DNA from: Melampsora larici-populina 98AG31
Lineage: Eukaryota; Basidiomycota; Pucciniomycetes; Pucciniales; Melampsoraceae
NCBI RefSeq assembly: GCF_000204055.1
Contig: NW_006768787.1
Span: 674,309-738,308 of the forward strand
Direction: 5' to 3'
Length of the DNA: 64,000 nt
Position numbers and translations under genes: made by a program. Positions 33,558 through 44,917 of this stretch are shown here, piece by piece; the stretch's first letter is position 1, and every line of letters begins with the position of its first letter. A model generated the notes under the pieces. That model worked only from the letters and a program-made list of their open reading frames with translations. It did not search any database and was not told the origin of the DNA.

Positions 33558-35474
33558 GTCAGATCACAACAGTTCGTCACATACAACCTTCCGATTTTGA
33601 CACCTTCTCTTTAGTATCCTTCTGATTTTGACACCTTTGCTTTTGTATGCCACAGAGCTTGTGCATTCAACTCTTGACAGCTGGATCAAGTGCATCATCC
33701 TCAGATGGAAACAAGGGTGTCACTATTGTACATATGTTGTATATGTATTTCCTGGAGCTTGTGTTTGCAAACAAATATTGTTGTACTAAGCGCTGCCAGC
33801 ATCACAGAGGTTCTCTGGCCTAGGCTCTGATAATCTGGATAAGCAATTCACATGTAATCCATCAGGTAGCTTTGTTCAGATCAAGACAAGAATTTTGAAA
33901 AATTGACTACATACATCAAAATGGCTACTTTTGAAATGTTTATGAAGCAACAGTAACAGAAGGGGAGTCTGGCTCCCAGGCCCTATATTCCCATCTGGGA
34001 ACATCTTTGATGCCAGTGAGGTCACATATCTCACTTCCTACAAGAGTTAATATGCCAGTTTCTGTATACATCATCTGCAATTGCAACACTCAGTGTTTTG
34101 TGTTTTCAAGTTTTTTGGATTGAATTGAAACCCAACTCACCAAAAATCCAGGATGCATGCAAATGGTTCCTCAGGAGGGGCAGTGCCTCTGGGGTCCAGA
34201 GCAACAATGTTGAAAAAGAACCAATGACTGAGCCTCATCATTCTCAAGAATTCCAAAACAAATAGCAATCAATGAAAGAAAAATTGAAGGGATTCAGGCA
34301 CCTTTCAAAGAAGCTGACACTGCAATACCTTCAACCTCAGGCTCCATTAGACATAACTTGATTGCTCCCATCTTAGTTCCACACACAAAGAACACAAAAA
34401 GACCTATTAACCTGGACAAACAACCAAGTCAAACAGCTTCACCACCAATCAAGAAGAGTGTTGTGGGGAAGCGTGTAGATCATTCATTGGTATGCCACTT
34501 GTAGTGTTTCAGACTCCTTCACAAATTGTGCAACAAACTGTCAGCAAAATGAGAATTTTTGGAAGTCTTGATTTGAATTGATTCAAATGAAAAATGAATG
34601 TGGGATCTGTGAACAATCAGATAGATACTCTGTGAAGGCAAGCTGAATGGACAGTAGTGCCTTCCAAGTCCTCTCTGATATTCTTCATTCCTAAAACAAA
34701 TTCCTTTGGAAAGAATTCTCTTTTGAGAAACCACAAGGATGGAACTTGATCCACCTTGATGCATGGAAGTTGTGATGGAATAGCCATTGTGAAGGATTCT
34801 CTTTTAAGAAATTAGAGACTTAAATCCTTAATGTTAGATATGTGATGCAGCTTTGGGTAAGTGGGTCTCATTGGCTGTCCTTCCACTGGGTGGGTAACCA
34901 GGGCTTTGTTGAAGTACATTCACATTGATCCTTTTGATGGATGCAATTGGATGGAATTGTTGTGAAATTCCGTTTGTAAATCTTGAGAATCAGCACCTTG
35001 AGGTCAATCTGTGCAAAGAAAACTTTGCAGACTCAAATGAGTTCAGGAAGCAGGTAGTAGTACTATAGCACCAACTGAATTTCAGTCTCAACTTTACCAC
35101 AATCTGAACTTGTAAACTAATTCATTTTTTCAACCTTCCAGCCATCATTTGTCATATGTGCTTTTGGAACTGCTTTTTCAATATGTCTAATAATCCTTCT
35201 GGCAATTATGTTCATTAGTCTCCAAACCATTTTGGGTTTATTCGACAATTCATACACTGAAAACTGGTTTAAACTCACTGATGGTCCAAATCTGATACCA
35301 AGTTTATGATCATGGCCAAGGAATAAGTGGGATCATGTTGACAATGGAAAACCTTAAAAAGGCTGCTCAACAAGAAGTTGAGACAATTTTATTTCAGCCA
35401 TTCTTCCAAAATCAGCTTCCAAAAAACTGACACATTCTTGGTGTTCTTACTCTTGACCTTTCTAGCAAAAGTCC
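33558..35474. other. Decayed sequence with one exon-like block
   Basis: Mostly non-coding. At about 34290-34490 the plus strand reads FKEADTAIPSTSGSIRHNLI and then KRPINLDKQPSQ...KKSVVGKRVDHS without a stop, followed by GTATGC. This Pro/Ser/Lys-rich block looks like one exon of an unknown gene. Confidence 0.25.
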
Positions 35475-36152
35475 TTGGCTCATGCGGTTTTGGCTGCGCA
35501 ATACATTATGAATGATGTTTGCCCTACTCCGCAAAAGGGGCTGAATGTTTCAGACCACGTGTCAAAGCGCAAATTAGTCACCACCAAGTTGATCACTTAT
35601 CACAAGACGCTTTGGAATGTCTGTGCCAAAGGTTACCATATCATCAATTGGCACAAAGCAACCAAGGATCTTGTCCTTCACGCATATGATCAAATGGGCC
35701 AAAGAAATAATGAGTCAGTGGGAAACCCAGAAAAGACCATGCTCACAATGTCCCCAGTTCTATTGGCCAAGTGTAATAAGACAGTCAAAAATGCAAGCAA
35801 TAACTCAGTCAGTCAAAAACATCAATTGACTTGGGGGTATACCAAGATGCAGGGTATGGATCTTCACGTAGATATTGACAAGGCCGGAAGACTTGCCAGT
35901 CTTTTGAATATCCACAATTTCATTGCTTTTGCTGATGTACCCAAAAACAAAGTGGACTTGGTCACTGTGGCTTTTGGAAAGCCCAGCATCACATTTTATC
36001 AATTCATATTTCTGGATTCTTTTAGCACATGCAACATGGAACAATGTGGCACTCCTTTGGGAACTGCCCTTGCATTAAAGGACGGTGATGTTGCATCAAA
36101 CACCGGTTCTTCCTGTTTCAATAGTGCCTTTGTACAGGGGAAGGCATTCTGA
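35475..36152 (+). CDS. Hypothetical ORF, 225 codons
   Basis: The ATG-to-TGA frame has protein-like composition in its first 170 codons (VSKRKLVTTKLITYHKTLWN, LLNIHNFIAFADVPKNKVDL). No domain is recognised. Its last ~50 codons run antisense to the DDE region of the Tc1-like transposase and are probably not coding. If real, it is an exon that ends near 36000. It could equally be the 3' flank of that dead transposon. Confidence 0.25.
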   Translation: MAHAVLAAQYIMNDVCPTPQKGLNVSDHVSKRKLVTTKLITYHKTLWNVCAKGYHIINWHKATKDLVLHAYDQMGQRNNESVGNPEKTMLTMSPVLLAKCNKTVKNASNNSVSQKHQLTWGYTKMQGMDLHVDIDKAGRLASLLNIHNFIAFADVPKNKVDLVTVAFGKPSITFYQFIFLDSFSTCNMEQCGTPLGTALALKDGDVASNTGSSCFNSAFVQGKAF

Positions 36153-37076
36153 ATGGGATTCATATTCGGTGAATACACCAATAAGTAGATGACAAGTATG
36201 CAGGCCTGGTAGAAAAGTTCCACAATTTGTCTGCCATGATGAACACGTGCATTGTACAACAGTAGGACCAAGTCGGGAACAGGGTATTGGTTCATAACAG
36301 GAAACCAGATTGATTACAAAAAGAACAACTCAACATGAGAATATGAAATGCTCCTGCTAGTGATGACATAGTAGAAATCTTACCAAGTCATTCTTGAGAA
36401 AGAGCTCTATGTCAATCCTTTGCACTGGCCCCTCTATTACCACCCCAGAAATCATTCCTTGCTGGCCACTCATAGGGAGCAAGGTCTAAGAAGATTGTTA
36501 TGTATATTGAGCCGGGCACATAATTTGAGATCCCCACTTGACCCGATTATATGTTCAAGAGGTGTCACAGCCCACAACCCCACTTTTATCTGCCATTCAG
36601 ATGAACAGTGAGCAAACTGGTACCCAAATGAGAACAAAAAACATCAAGTGGCACGTACCAATGAAAACAAGGTATTCTGGTGGCATTTTGGCAACACACA
36701 TCCTGAAATCATGTCCACGGGCTTGATTTATATGGACACCTGGATTAATTAAGAGAGAGATTTCAAGGTGGTGACACAATTCACAAGAGATGGTTGCACA
36801 AGAAACTATCAGGCCTGACATTGCAAAGATTTCCAATTGCAACTCGTTCAGGTAGACCAATGGCTAAACAACCACAAGATCATGAAGAATGGCAAGATTC
36901 TTGTCAGAAAATGGTGAGGCCAACTTAGTTGTTGATATGTTGCTGGGCCGTTGCATCACTGTTGGTGTTTTAGAAAATGTGTTTCCACAGGTATAGAGAA
37001 ACTGGTGATGCAGAAGTACATAACAGCGTGTTGATCTTGGCAAGTCAGACATTTTCCATGGCCATCCAAGTTACCA
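36000..37076 (-). pseudogene. Dead Tc1/mariner-like transposase, main part
   Basis: On the minus strand from 37076 down: helix-turn-helix region, then a 'DLAxLxxLVxxxPxxYLxELQ'-like block (NLAILHDLVVV, stop, PLVYLNELQLEI), then GHDFRMCVAKMPPEYLVFIG, VLLLYNARVHHGRQIVEL and YSPNMNPIQNAF. These are the three regions around the DDE/D residues of Tc1/IS630-type transposases (usually FIDE, LDNAxxHH, SPDLNPIE). Here the first Asp reads Gly, the second reads Tyr and the third acidic residue reads Gln, so it is catalytically dead. Several stops of all three types interrupt it. Its N-terminus continues on the far side of the CACTA insertion at 50957-50996. Confidence 0.75.
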
Positions 37077-37194
37077 CACTACTAAAAAAATATTGTTTTC
37101 CGGGCAGAACACATAAATGATTTATGTCATTAAGTGGACCCCAGAACACAAATATCCCCTGTTACTTAAGTCTGGGGCCCAGAAAACAAAAACA
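37077..37194 (+). repeat. Left terminal inverted repeat of CACTA element 1
   Basis: 118 bp, inverted at 50839-50956 with a single mismatch (GGGGCCCAG versus GGGGCCAAG). Confidence 0.95.
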
Positions 37195-37788
37195 CACAAA
37201 GATGCACATTTTGTAATACACCCTTCTCGAATTCTCAATGATTGATCAGTTGCAATGCACTAAGTGTGTATGTAGTCATATGTAGCCAAGCAAACAGCTT
37301 CCTACGATACATTTTGAAAACTTGTTCAATTTGGAGGTGTGACTGTGCAAGAAAGATAAACGTGGGGTTATGAACCATCATCCTTTACATTGATACACTG
37401 TTCATTTGTATCTGGAGAGCGGCAAAAAGTACAGTCACCAAGCTTAGTGACTGTGCCTACATCATTAATCAAGTGTGGCCGCGATTTTTGTGTTCCGCGA
37501 CGTTCATACATAATACGGAAGTTGATTTGCGCATCTTTCATGTGGCATCTTCATGACAACGGCCAATGTAACTTTTATCAACTCATCCTGGATGAACATA
37601 GACTTGCATGTCATCAAGTCACGCACCACCATACCTCATTTTTTCTTCGTTCTGCATATGATGACGTGCATTCCACATCGATATGATAAGAGTAAGTCCA
37701 TACTCTTGTGTTGCACTCTCCCTCCACCTTCTCCTTAATTTTTTGTCTCTGATTGAAATCTTTTTGCTTCACTGTATCCTCGTAAGCG
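37195..37788. other. Subterminal region and 5' flank of gene A
   Basis: No gene. It is expected to hold transposase-binding repeats and the promoter of gene A, but no repeated motif stood out by eye. Confidence 0.4.
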
Positions 37789-39460
37789 ATGTCCTGCCCA
37801 TTCGACCCTAGTGGCCCCGGGGTATCCAAGCAGATGATGTTGGATTGGATGCATATCCATCATCCAAAGACTCCGATACGGCCGAGGATTGACCCAGTTA
37901 GCTTGGCTCAGCTGGTTCGATCAGTCCAGCCCAACCGTATGTCCTTGGCAAAATTCTATACAGCACTCAGATTTGTCGAAATTGATCAAGTTATATTCCT
38001 CGTAACCTTTGGTCCATCAATATAGATTTCCCTGACTCGGCCAGTGACGTGCCTGCTCATGCAACCGGAAGCACTTCGAACATCGACGCATCCATCTCGA
38101 CCAAAGATCAGCCTGCTCCCACAACCATCGAGATCAACAGTCCAACGGCTACATCACAATATCCTAAACTTGAATCACTTCGGAACATTCAAGATTTGAA
38201 AAGTTTCAAACCACCGACTCCACCATTTTTCAAATTAAACACAGTTGGACGCCAGGGAAAACGAGTTGCGTCCTCCGAGGTCAAACCCAGCCCAAACGGT
38301 ACTGAACTGAGTACAAGTGTGTATCACTGCTGTTCCAAATCATCCGTCTCTAATGTTGTATTTTTGTCCATTTTCTGAAGGTTCGGACGTGCGTGGTCCA
38401 AGTTCGAAGATCTCCAAGAAGAAAAAAGCGAGTGAAGTTCTTATCTTTCAATCTAGTCTATATGTATGTATGTGTTCTGTGACTAACACAGCCTGTTGAT
38501 TCAGATTGTTCATCTGTCTCAAACTCTCAACAAGCCTACAACTTCAACTGAGGCTGCAATTCACCAGATCCATCCATCCTCACCCGGTCACTCGATTCCA
38601 AATACAGCTCTCACTTTTGCTGACGATGAGAAGGATCTCAAAGACCTGCACAACACTCTATCCTTGCCAGCCTTGCCTTTACAAAGAACTATTTCCAAAC
38701 TGAACGTTCCCAAACGTAATGCGATAAAGAAACCGCCCGCCTCTGATCACATTCAACACCGTACTGTTTCTCAAAAGCCGCCAGATTCGGAAAGTACTGG
38801 AATCGAAGATCTTATAGATTTCTCAGATACTCATTGCATGGATGTCGGAAATATAGGTTTGTTTCTGTTTTCTTTTTGTCTTTTCCCAAGTTGATAATGT
38901 TGAAATTGTTTCTAAAGTTCTAGGCAAGGATATTCCCTCGATCTCTCCAACCACTGTGAATGGAAAGAAGCGATCTGGCGTTGATGTGTTTAAGGAGGAA
39001 AGAGGACGTGAAGAGCGTAGTAAGTAACATTCCTCTCATCATCTTGCACGTTTTCTGTTTCAAAAACCAATTTGTCTCTATTCAGTCTGTCGACTTGAAA
39101 GCTCAATCACTCAGATCCTTCAAGATGTTGGTCAATTGAGCGCCGATGTCTTACACGCCAAAATGCAACTTGAAGATCAGGGTTTGTTTGTTCTTGGTTT
39201 ATATCAATCTTTGCATGGACTGATTTAATTGTTTAATCTTTTCAGCACAAAAGATCCAAATGCTCGAAACAGATAATCAAAGCCTCAAAAGAACAGCCCA
39301 ACTTACGAATACACTCAAGCCAAAAGTCACTCAGTTGGAATCTCAAGTGGACACCATGCGCCGCCAGGTAGACATAGATCACGAAGAGATTGCAACACAC
39401 AGTCAGATCCTTGAGAAATTGATGGCTTCAGACGATGATGATGATGAGAGTTGTGATTAG
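37789..39460 (+). CDS. CACTA accessory gene A, copy 1: SAP-like and coiled-coil protein
   Basis: Multi-exon gene. Exon 1 starts at ATG 37789 (MSCPFDPSGPGVSKQMMLDW) with a donor GTATGT near 37939. Exon 2 starts at 38026. Later exons carry FADDEKDLKDLHNTLSLPAL, DLIDFSDTHCMDVGNIG, LGKDIPSISPTTVNGKKRSG, a coiled coil (RLESSITQILQDVGQLSADV), and the last exon 39246-39460, a second coiled coil ending in an acidic Asp run. The N-terminal MMLDWMHIHHPKTPIRP region followed by SLAQLVRS resembles a SAP-like helix-extended-helix, a weak match. The copy in element 2 is homologous from end to end, so the gene belongs to the transposon. Role unknown; a TNPA-like DNA-binding helper is a guess. Confidence 0.65.
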
Positions 39461-40520
39461 ATTAACAAGCTTATGTCAAGATCTCATCATCTGTGAAGAT
39501 GAAGTATTTCCTCCACTTTAATCACTATACACAGCAATTTGTTTTGTTTTAAACTATAGAACAAGACATTCAATGACGTATTTGTTCCTTATCAGAGCCA
39601 AGCTTCTACTTTATGAAAATTATTTGTACTCATAAGTAGCCTTCATCTTCATCATACGCACTAGGACTTTTTGCCGACGAGAAGTTGTTGACTGTTGACA
39701 ATCACATGAGCAGAAGTCTCTTTATTGCAATAAACACAGCAGTTGAGACGAGAACAATGGAACTCATGTGACACAATTTTGTAAGAAGGATCTGATCCAA
39801 GTCAAGACACTCCCTAGTCGCATGAATTGATAATTATACTTACACTCTTCGTCAAGAAGATTCAAACCCCAACAATTGAATTTGACTACAGAAGAGACAA
39901 ATAAACCAGTGGAACAGACAATTAATAAAAAAGAATGATTCTTTTGTTGAATGAATGTCTGAAGATCGCGAGGACAGCAGAGGAAGCGTAATCTAGCGTA
40001 ATAGTGTGCAATGTGATTGTTAATCAATCTCACGTCTCACAATATTTCAGCATACATTGTTTTTACGTGAATGTGCATGCGGTGTTGAGATTTTGTTGTA
40101 TAGGATCGACAATTAGAAGTCCCCTAAGACTCGTGCGAGGGCTCAGATATGTAGCTCTATCGCCATATTGCCCCCTCCCACCTAAATTATTGATGTAATC
40201 AAAAACAACAGTATATGCCCCATGGACCACACGTGGATGGACCACTCAATTGGTACACATATACAATGTGCCCTTCTTCGTATCTAAATTTGATCCAGCT
40301 CATATTCCCAGAGTTACACGAATCAATACTTCGTAATCATTGGATCCTCAACTTCCTAAACTCATTTCCCATTTCCCTATCTTGTCTGATATCTACAGTA
40401 CGTATAAGGCTCACTCGTCATCGATTTAATACAATCAATTCTCTACGTCCGCGATTTCATCTTTTCTGATTATCCGCTTGATCTCCATACAGTCACAAAA
40501 ACACTTAGATCATTATCGAA
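39461..40520. other. Intergenic region between genes A and B
   Basis: No coding block was recognised. It contains the 3' end of A and the 5' flank of B. Short frames on either strand look incidental. Confidence 0.4.
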
Positions 40521-41114
40521 ATGTCAGAATCTGAAATATCAAGCAAACAACATAGTTTCGCAGCCCATCCGACGCACCAACAAGATAACAAAAATAAAAG
40601 TGGGAGCTTTCTTGTTCAATGTAGACATAACCTGGTCTGACCCTTCAATACTTGTTCTATCTGTAGATGAGCAGTTGCACGAAGGGCTTGCTGAGCTCCG
40701 AATTTCACTCGACTCCGTCAAGCAAAAGATGATGACTCTTGCCCAAAATGCAGAACACAGTTTCTCCCGGAATGTGGAACAACGACACCAAAATGGTTTG
40801 TACTCTCTAGGCTTATCTATCATAGGTACATCGCAGCTAAATGCATGTGTGATATAGAGCGCAAGATCGAGGACCTTTCGACAGCTCTAAAGCTTGCAGA
40901 CCGAAGATTCCACAAGCTCGAACGGAAAGTCCAAAAACTGGACGTCAAGATAGATAATATGGAAACCGAAGCTTACATCACCAACTCCAAAGTTGACGGA
41001 CACGATAAGGTTTTTAAAAAGATTATAGCGATGTTTGGTAGTATTGATCTTCAGGGGGAATATGATAGCTATGAAAGCGCTAGTCAAAAGGCTGCTGGTG
41101 GCAGTGATCAATAG
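40521..41114 (+). CDS. CACTA accessory gene B: short coiled-coil relative of gene A
   Basis: ATG 40521 (MSESEISSKQHSFAAHPTHQ). Likely introns: GTGGGA near 40600 to CTGTAG near 40667, and GTTTGT near 40797 to ATATAG near 40858. Exons then read EQLHEGLAELRISLDSVKQK and ERKIEDLSTALKLADRRFHK, then VQKLDVKIDNMETEAYITNS, ending in GGSDQ and TAG at 41112-41114. The C-terminal coiled coil and the tail 'VDxxxxxxxKIIAMFGSxD' resemble the tail of gene A. The start context AAATGTCAGAATC is shared with gene A of element 2. It looks like a truncated paralogue of A. Confidence 0.55.
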
Positions 41115-41734
41115 GAGTGCTGTCTCTAATCATTACAATATAATTGATACCATTTCATTTAAATATATGTTGTTCTCTTTAATGTTAGGACTATATTCGT
41201 GCTATATCATCATCATGTTGTGATTACATTGGTTGTTTTTTTGCATCACAGCAAAAATCAGAAGCTTCACATGTGAAGCTTAGTTGCCAAGGAAGATGCA
41301 TTAAAGCTGAGTGATGTTCAGCAAACAAACCGTAAAGGTTTTTTTACAACAATGACTGCGCAGCTCCATAACAATGATGGCCTCCCTTGTATTTAATCAT
41401 CTATCCTGTTGGAGGGACTAGACATGCTGTGAGTTATTCGGAATAGTATTTAATCTCCCTGACTACATAGGTTATGAGTCATATGTATACATGTTCTATG
41501 TAGTTGATGACCCCGAGTTCACAACGTGCAACCTGAGTTCTCTTTGTCAAGAACTCCTTTGTTCATTTTTTATTTTCTCAACTCACATTCGACATGGCTT
41601 TCGCAGCTATATGTGTTCGAGTGCCTCCCATCTCACATTTTATCATAGCCAGCTTTCCACTCACTTCTTTCACCTATATATTCTTTCTTCGTTTCGTATT
41701 ACATTTTTTTCTATCCTTTTCATATTTAGACTTC
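41115..41734. other. Intergenic region between genes B and C
   Basis: No gene. T-rich pyrimidine tracts just upstream of 41735 could be the promoter region of gene C. Confidence 0.4.
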
Positions 41735-44582
41735 ATGGCCAAGCGTACAAGTTCTCGCTTAGCGCACAACAGAAATCTCAACAACGAAATTGAAGCCGAG
41801 ATCGAGAAGAACGAGGACGATGAGGCAAAGAATCCAGTTGATCCGCCAGCAGGTTCCAGAAAAAGGAAAAAAGGTAGTACTCGGGATGAACCAGCACCGG
41901 AAACACAGATTGACGGTAAGCCCTTCACAGTCCTTTTCCGTTTGGAGTTCCTTGACAAGGAGGGATTAGAGTGACGAACTGACTGAACTCCAAGAAACAC
42001 TAGAGCCAGCACAAAGTCTCCCGGCGGCCAGTAAAGACCGTCTACTTCACCTCCTTGACAAGCATATCAAAAAGAAAAAACCAAGACGATCTAGTGCCGG
42101 TCTTCCAAAATCGACTGTCCAAAGCATTCCGATTCCTATCATTTCGATTCAGACTGAAGTTCAAGATCAGCTAGATGTACAAGAGAATCAGGTTGACTAC
42201 TCGAACTTCGAAGTGGAGGACCTTGTCAAAATGGTTTCAGAAGTGGGCGTGGACACTCGGGGAATGGACAAATTGGATTTGATCCGGAATTGCGAAAGGT
42301 TTAGAGATTTGAGTAAGTTTGGAACGGCTGTTTTCTCATTGAAATGATGTTAGACTAATTCCAGTTGTTTTATCTTGGACGTCATTGTAGTAATAACACC
42401 CCAGCATCCTCGTATCGATCATGCGAAAAAGGATCTCCCAAAATTGGTGGCATCAAAAGGTCAAGGCGATCAGGGTGAGTCTGTCCAGGCCGATCAGGCT
42501 TCCTTGTATGATATGCACTGATATTTCAATGACCTAATCTGCAGCAGGTCCCGAAAAATCAGCGACAGAACAACCTCAATCAGATACAATCGACACTTCA
42601 ACATCTGCGTTTGCGAGTCCTGCACATGAAAAATCATCAAACATTCAATCAAGTCGCACGATCCCATCCTCTAACGCAGAATCTTCCAGAAAAAAAAAGA
42701 AACAGGGTGAGTACGTCCAGGCCGATCAGGCTTCCTTGTATGATATGCACTGATATTTCAATGACCTAATCTGCAGCAGGTCCCGAAAAATCAGCGACAG
42801 AACAACCTCAATCAGATACAATCGACACTTCAACATCTGCGTTTGCGAGTCCTGCACATGAAAAATCATCGAACATTCAATCAAGTCGCACGATCCCATC
42901 CTCTAACGCAGAATCTTCCGGACAAAAAAAGAAAGGGAAAGAAAGAGCTCAAGAGGAAACTGAAGATGACTACGAGGAAGAGCAGGCCTCTAAAAGCATT
43001 CATGACACCGACCACGATTCTGACAACAGCGTAGAGTTCTTTCATTCACATAAGTCCAAGAAAAGAGATGGTACAAAGAAGAAAGATAAGAGCACAGAAG
43101 AAGAAGAGGACGTAGGTCAGTCAGAGGTCAACAATACAACCAAAGGTTAGTGTTTTTGTACTACAAGCGTCAAAATTCAGCAAATGATGATAAGCTCATC
43201 ATGTTTATCACCTGATTTTAGAAAAAAGGAACGCATGCAACAAGCATATTTGCCTGGCCACAAGCCAAAAGGTTGAAAAGCTAGCGCAAGAGGTGAAATA
43301 TTTAACGGAAGTGGTCGAAGGCCTTGTAGGCAAGGATGGCGAGACAGTGGTCAAGAAAAAGACCCGCGGTGGAAGAACATCAGTAAGTAGCTTTACGACA
43401 TCTTTGGTGAGAATAACTCAATCTAACCCATTAACGTTTTGGGTAAGGCCCACGTTCGTTTTCATGTTGATGTGATGCTAGGTAGGAAATCCGAAACGAG
43501 TCCACCTCCACCGCCGGCAAGCACTGAGGAGAAGTCAAAGTGGATGTACGACCAAGATATTGATACCATTGATATTGACATTTCTGATCTGCCACATCCT
43601 TCTGGAGATCAAAATGCATCCGACCCAAATCTCCCATATCTGGATGGACCTGGGCATCCAGATGCTACCCCTCAACAACTTGCGGTAATCATGAAGCTAA
43701 TGAACTCGGTTGGTATGGAAAGCTTTCGGCCTGATTTCGCTGATTCGGCTCAATCACTAGAAAATAAATGGCTTTGGGAAATCTCAGAAAAGATATTTAT
43801 CAAGCTAGTTGGGTATGGAGAGTATCCGGGGGTGTCCTTGGACACCGAGAATAGGCAGTACATTAAAAAATGTTTTGCTACATACTTTCAAAGTTTGAAG
43901 AAAAGGTATGCGCAAGCTTCCTCCTCAATATAGTATTGATTTGAATGTTGATTTGTACATCTCTTCCACCGGTGATCTCTTCGCAGGTATCGTAAAGAGC
44001 AGTGGCAGACGGATTGTCAGAAGGCGGCAGATGATACAAACAGGCGCACAACAAGACTTGGTCGTGTTGGTCCTTTTAGAAATATGCATATCTGAAGGGT
44101 TACTGACAATCTCAACTTCTTTTTGTCATCCAGCTCAGAAAAGCACGAAAAACTATTGTAATGAATCACCGTTCATTATGGCCTCTTTTACCTTTGGTCG
44201 AATCTGCGTGCAGTGATGATGAAACGGAACCCGAAAGTGCATCATCAGACACAGCGCCAGGAGATAAGACCCCTATCCATGTCAAGAACCTCAAGTGGCG
44301 CAGTGAAAACCTTTCCAACATCTGGAAACGCCTTGACGAGTCTCAAGCACGGTTCAAGAAGAGTCTTACTGCGCGCAACACCTCTTCACCTCGTGGTTGT
44401 CCTTCACGTCCACGTATTTGAGTGCAGAACCCTTCTTTGAGTAAGATTCCAGTACCCGAAAACTTACCCAAGGACTGCTACTCGAATGAATTTCTCCATA
44501 GCCTTACCGCTAAGGAGAAAGCACAGATGAATATTGATAATCGACCAATAATACCTGACATCCGCAACACCTTGGATGGGCT
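41735..44582 (+). CDS. CACTA accessory gene C: basidiomycete CACTA companion protein with duplicated exon
   Basis: ATG 41735 (MAKRTSSRLAHNRNLNNEIE). Exons: a Lys-rich start; SDELTELQETLEPAQSLPAA to VEDLVKMVSEVGVDTRGMDK; a 54-codon exon (GPEKSATEQPQSDTIDTSTS) present twice by tandem duplication; an acidic stretch; ACNKHICLATSQKVEKLAQE; a large exon 43445-43907 (MKLMNSVGMESFRPDFADSA); YRKEQWQTDCQKAADDTNRR; and a C-terminal exon with ESACSDDETEPES, HVKNLKWRSENLSNIWKRLD and RGCPSRPRI. The pattern 'SSDE...VxxxxWRSExLxxxxxxLD' recalls, from memory, a companion ORF of basidiomycete transposons. A TGA at 44419-44421 interrupts it, but the frame continues VQNPSLSKIPVPENLPKDCY to TAG near 44580. Confidence 0.6.
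42474..42937 (+). repeat. 232-bp tandem duplication spanning one intron and one exon
   Basis: GTCCAGGCCGATCAGGCTTC recurs exactly 232 bp apart (from 42483 and 42715). The two units are nearly identical. The unit holds a short intron plus a 54-codon exon, so the reading frame is kept. Confidence 0.95.
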
Positions 44583-44917
44583 CGGTTTCTAGGTTTGTGA
44601 CTTGCTTTTTATATAATCAATTTAGACGCAACTATAGAATTACAACGTAAGTCCTTCTATGTTCAATCTTACACAACATATTTTGCTCAGGCTTTGTGTT
44701 ATGAAATCTTTATTTCGCAGATATGAGTAATGAACAAGCATGACCTCCCAGTTAAAGGAAAATGTTGTGTATTACAATTTAATAGAAGCGATATTTGTAT
44801 GAATCAATATTATCAAATGTAGTGCACATTTGTACAAAACTGATTGTGCGCTGAGTAGACCTGATGATGATCTAAATGTGAGGTTGTCCCTCATTGTAAA
44901 TTTATCAATACTTTTTT
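44583..44917. other. Convergent 3' region between gene C and tnp2
   Basis: AT-rich, no gene. It holds the 3' ends of two convergent genes. Confidence 0.5.

Noticed and set aside
35475..36152. Full 225-codon ORF as a host gene
   Set aside because: Its 3' part is antisense to a recognisable DDE region, so at most the first part could be coding.
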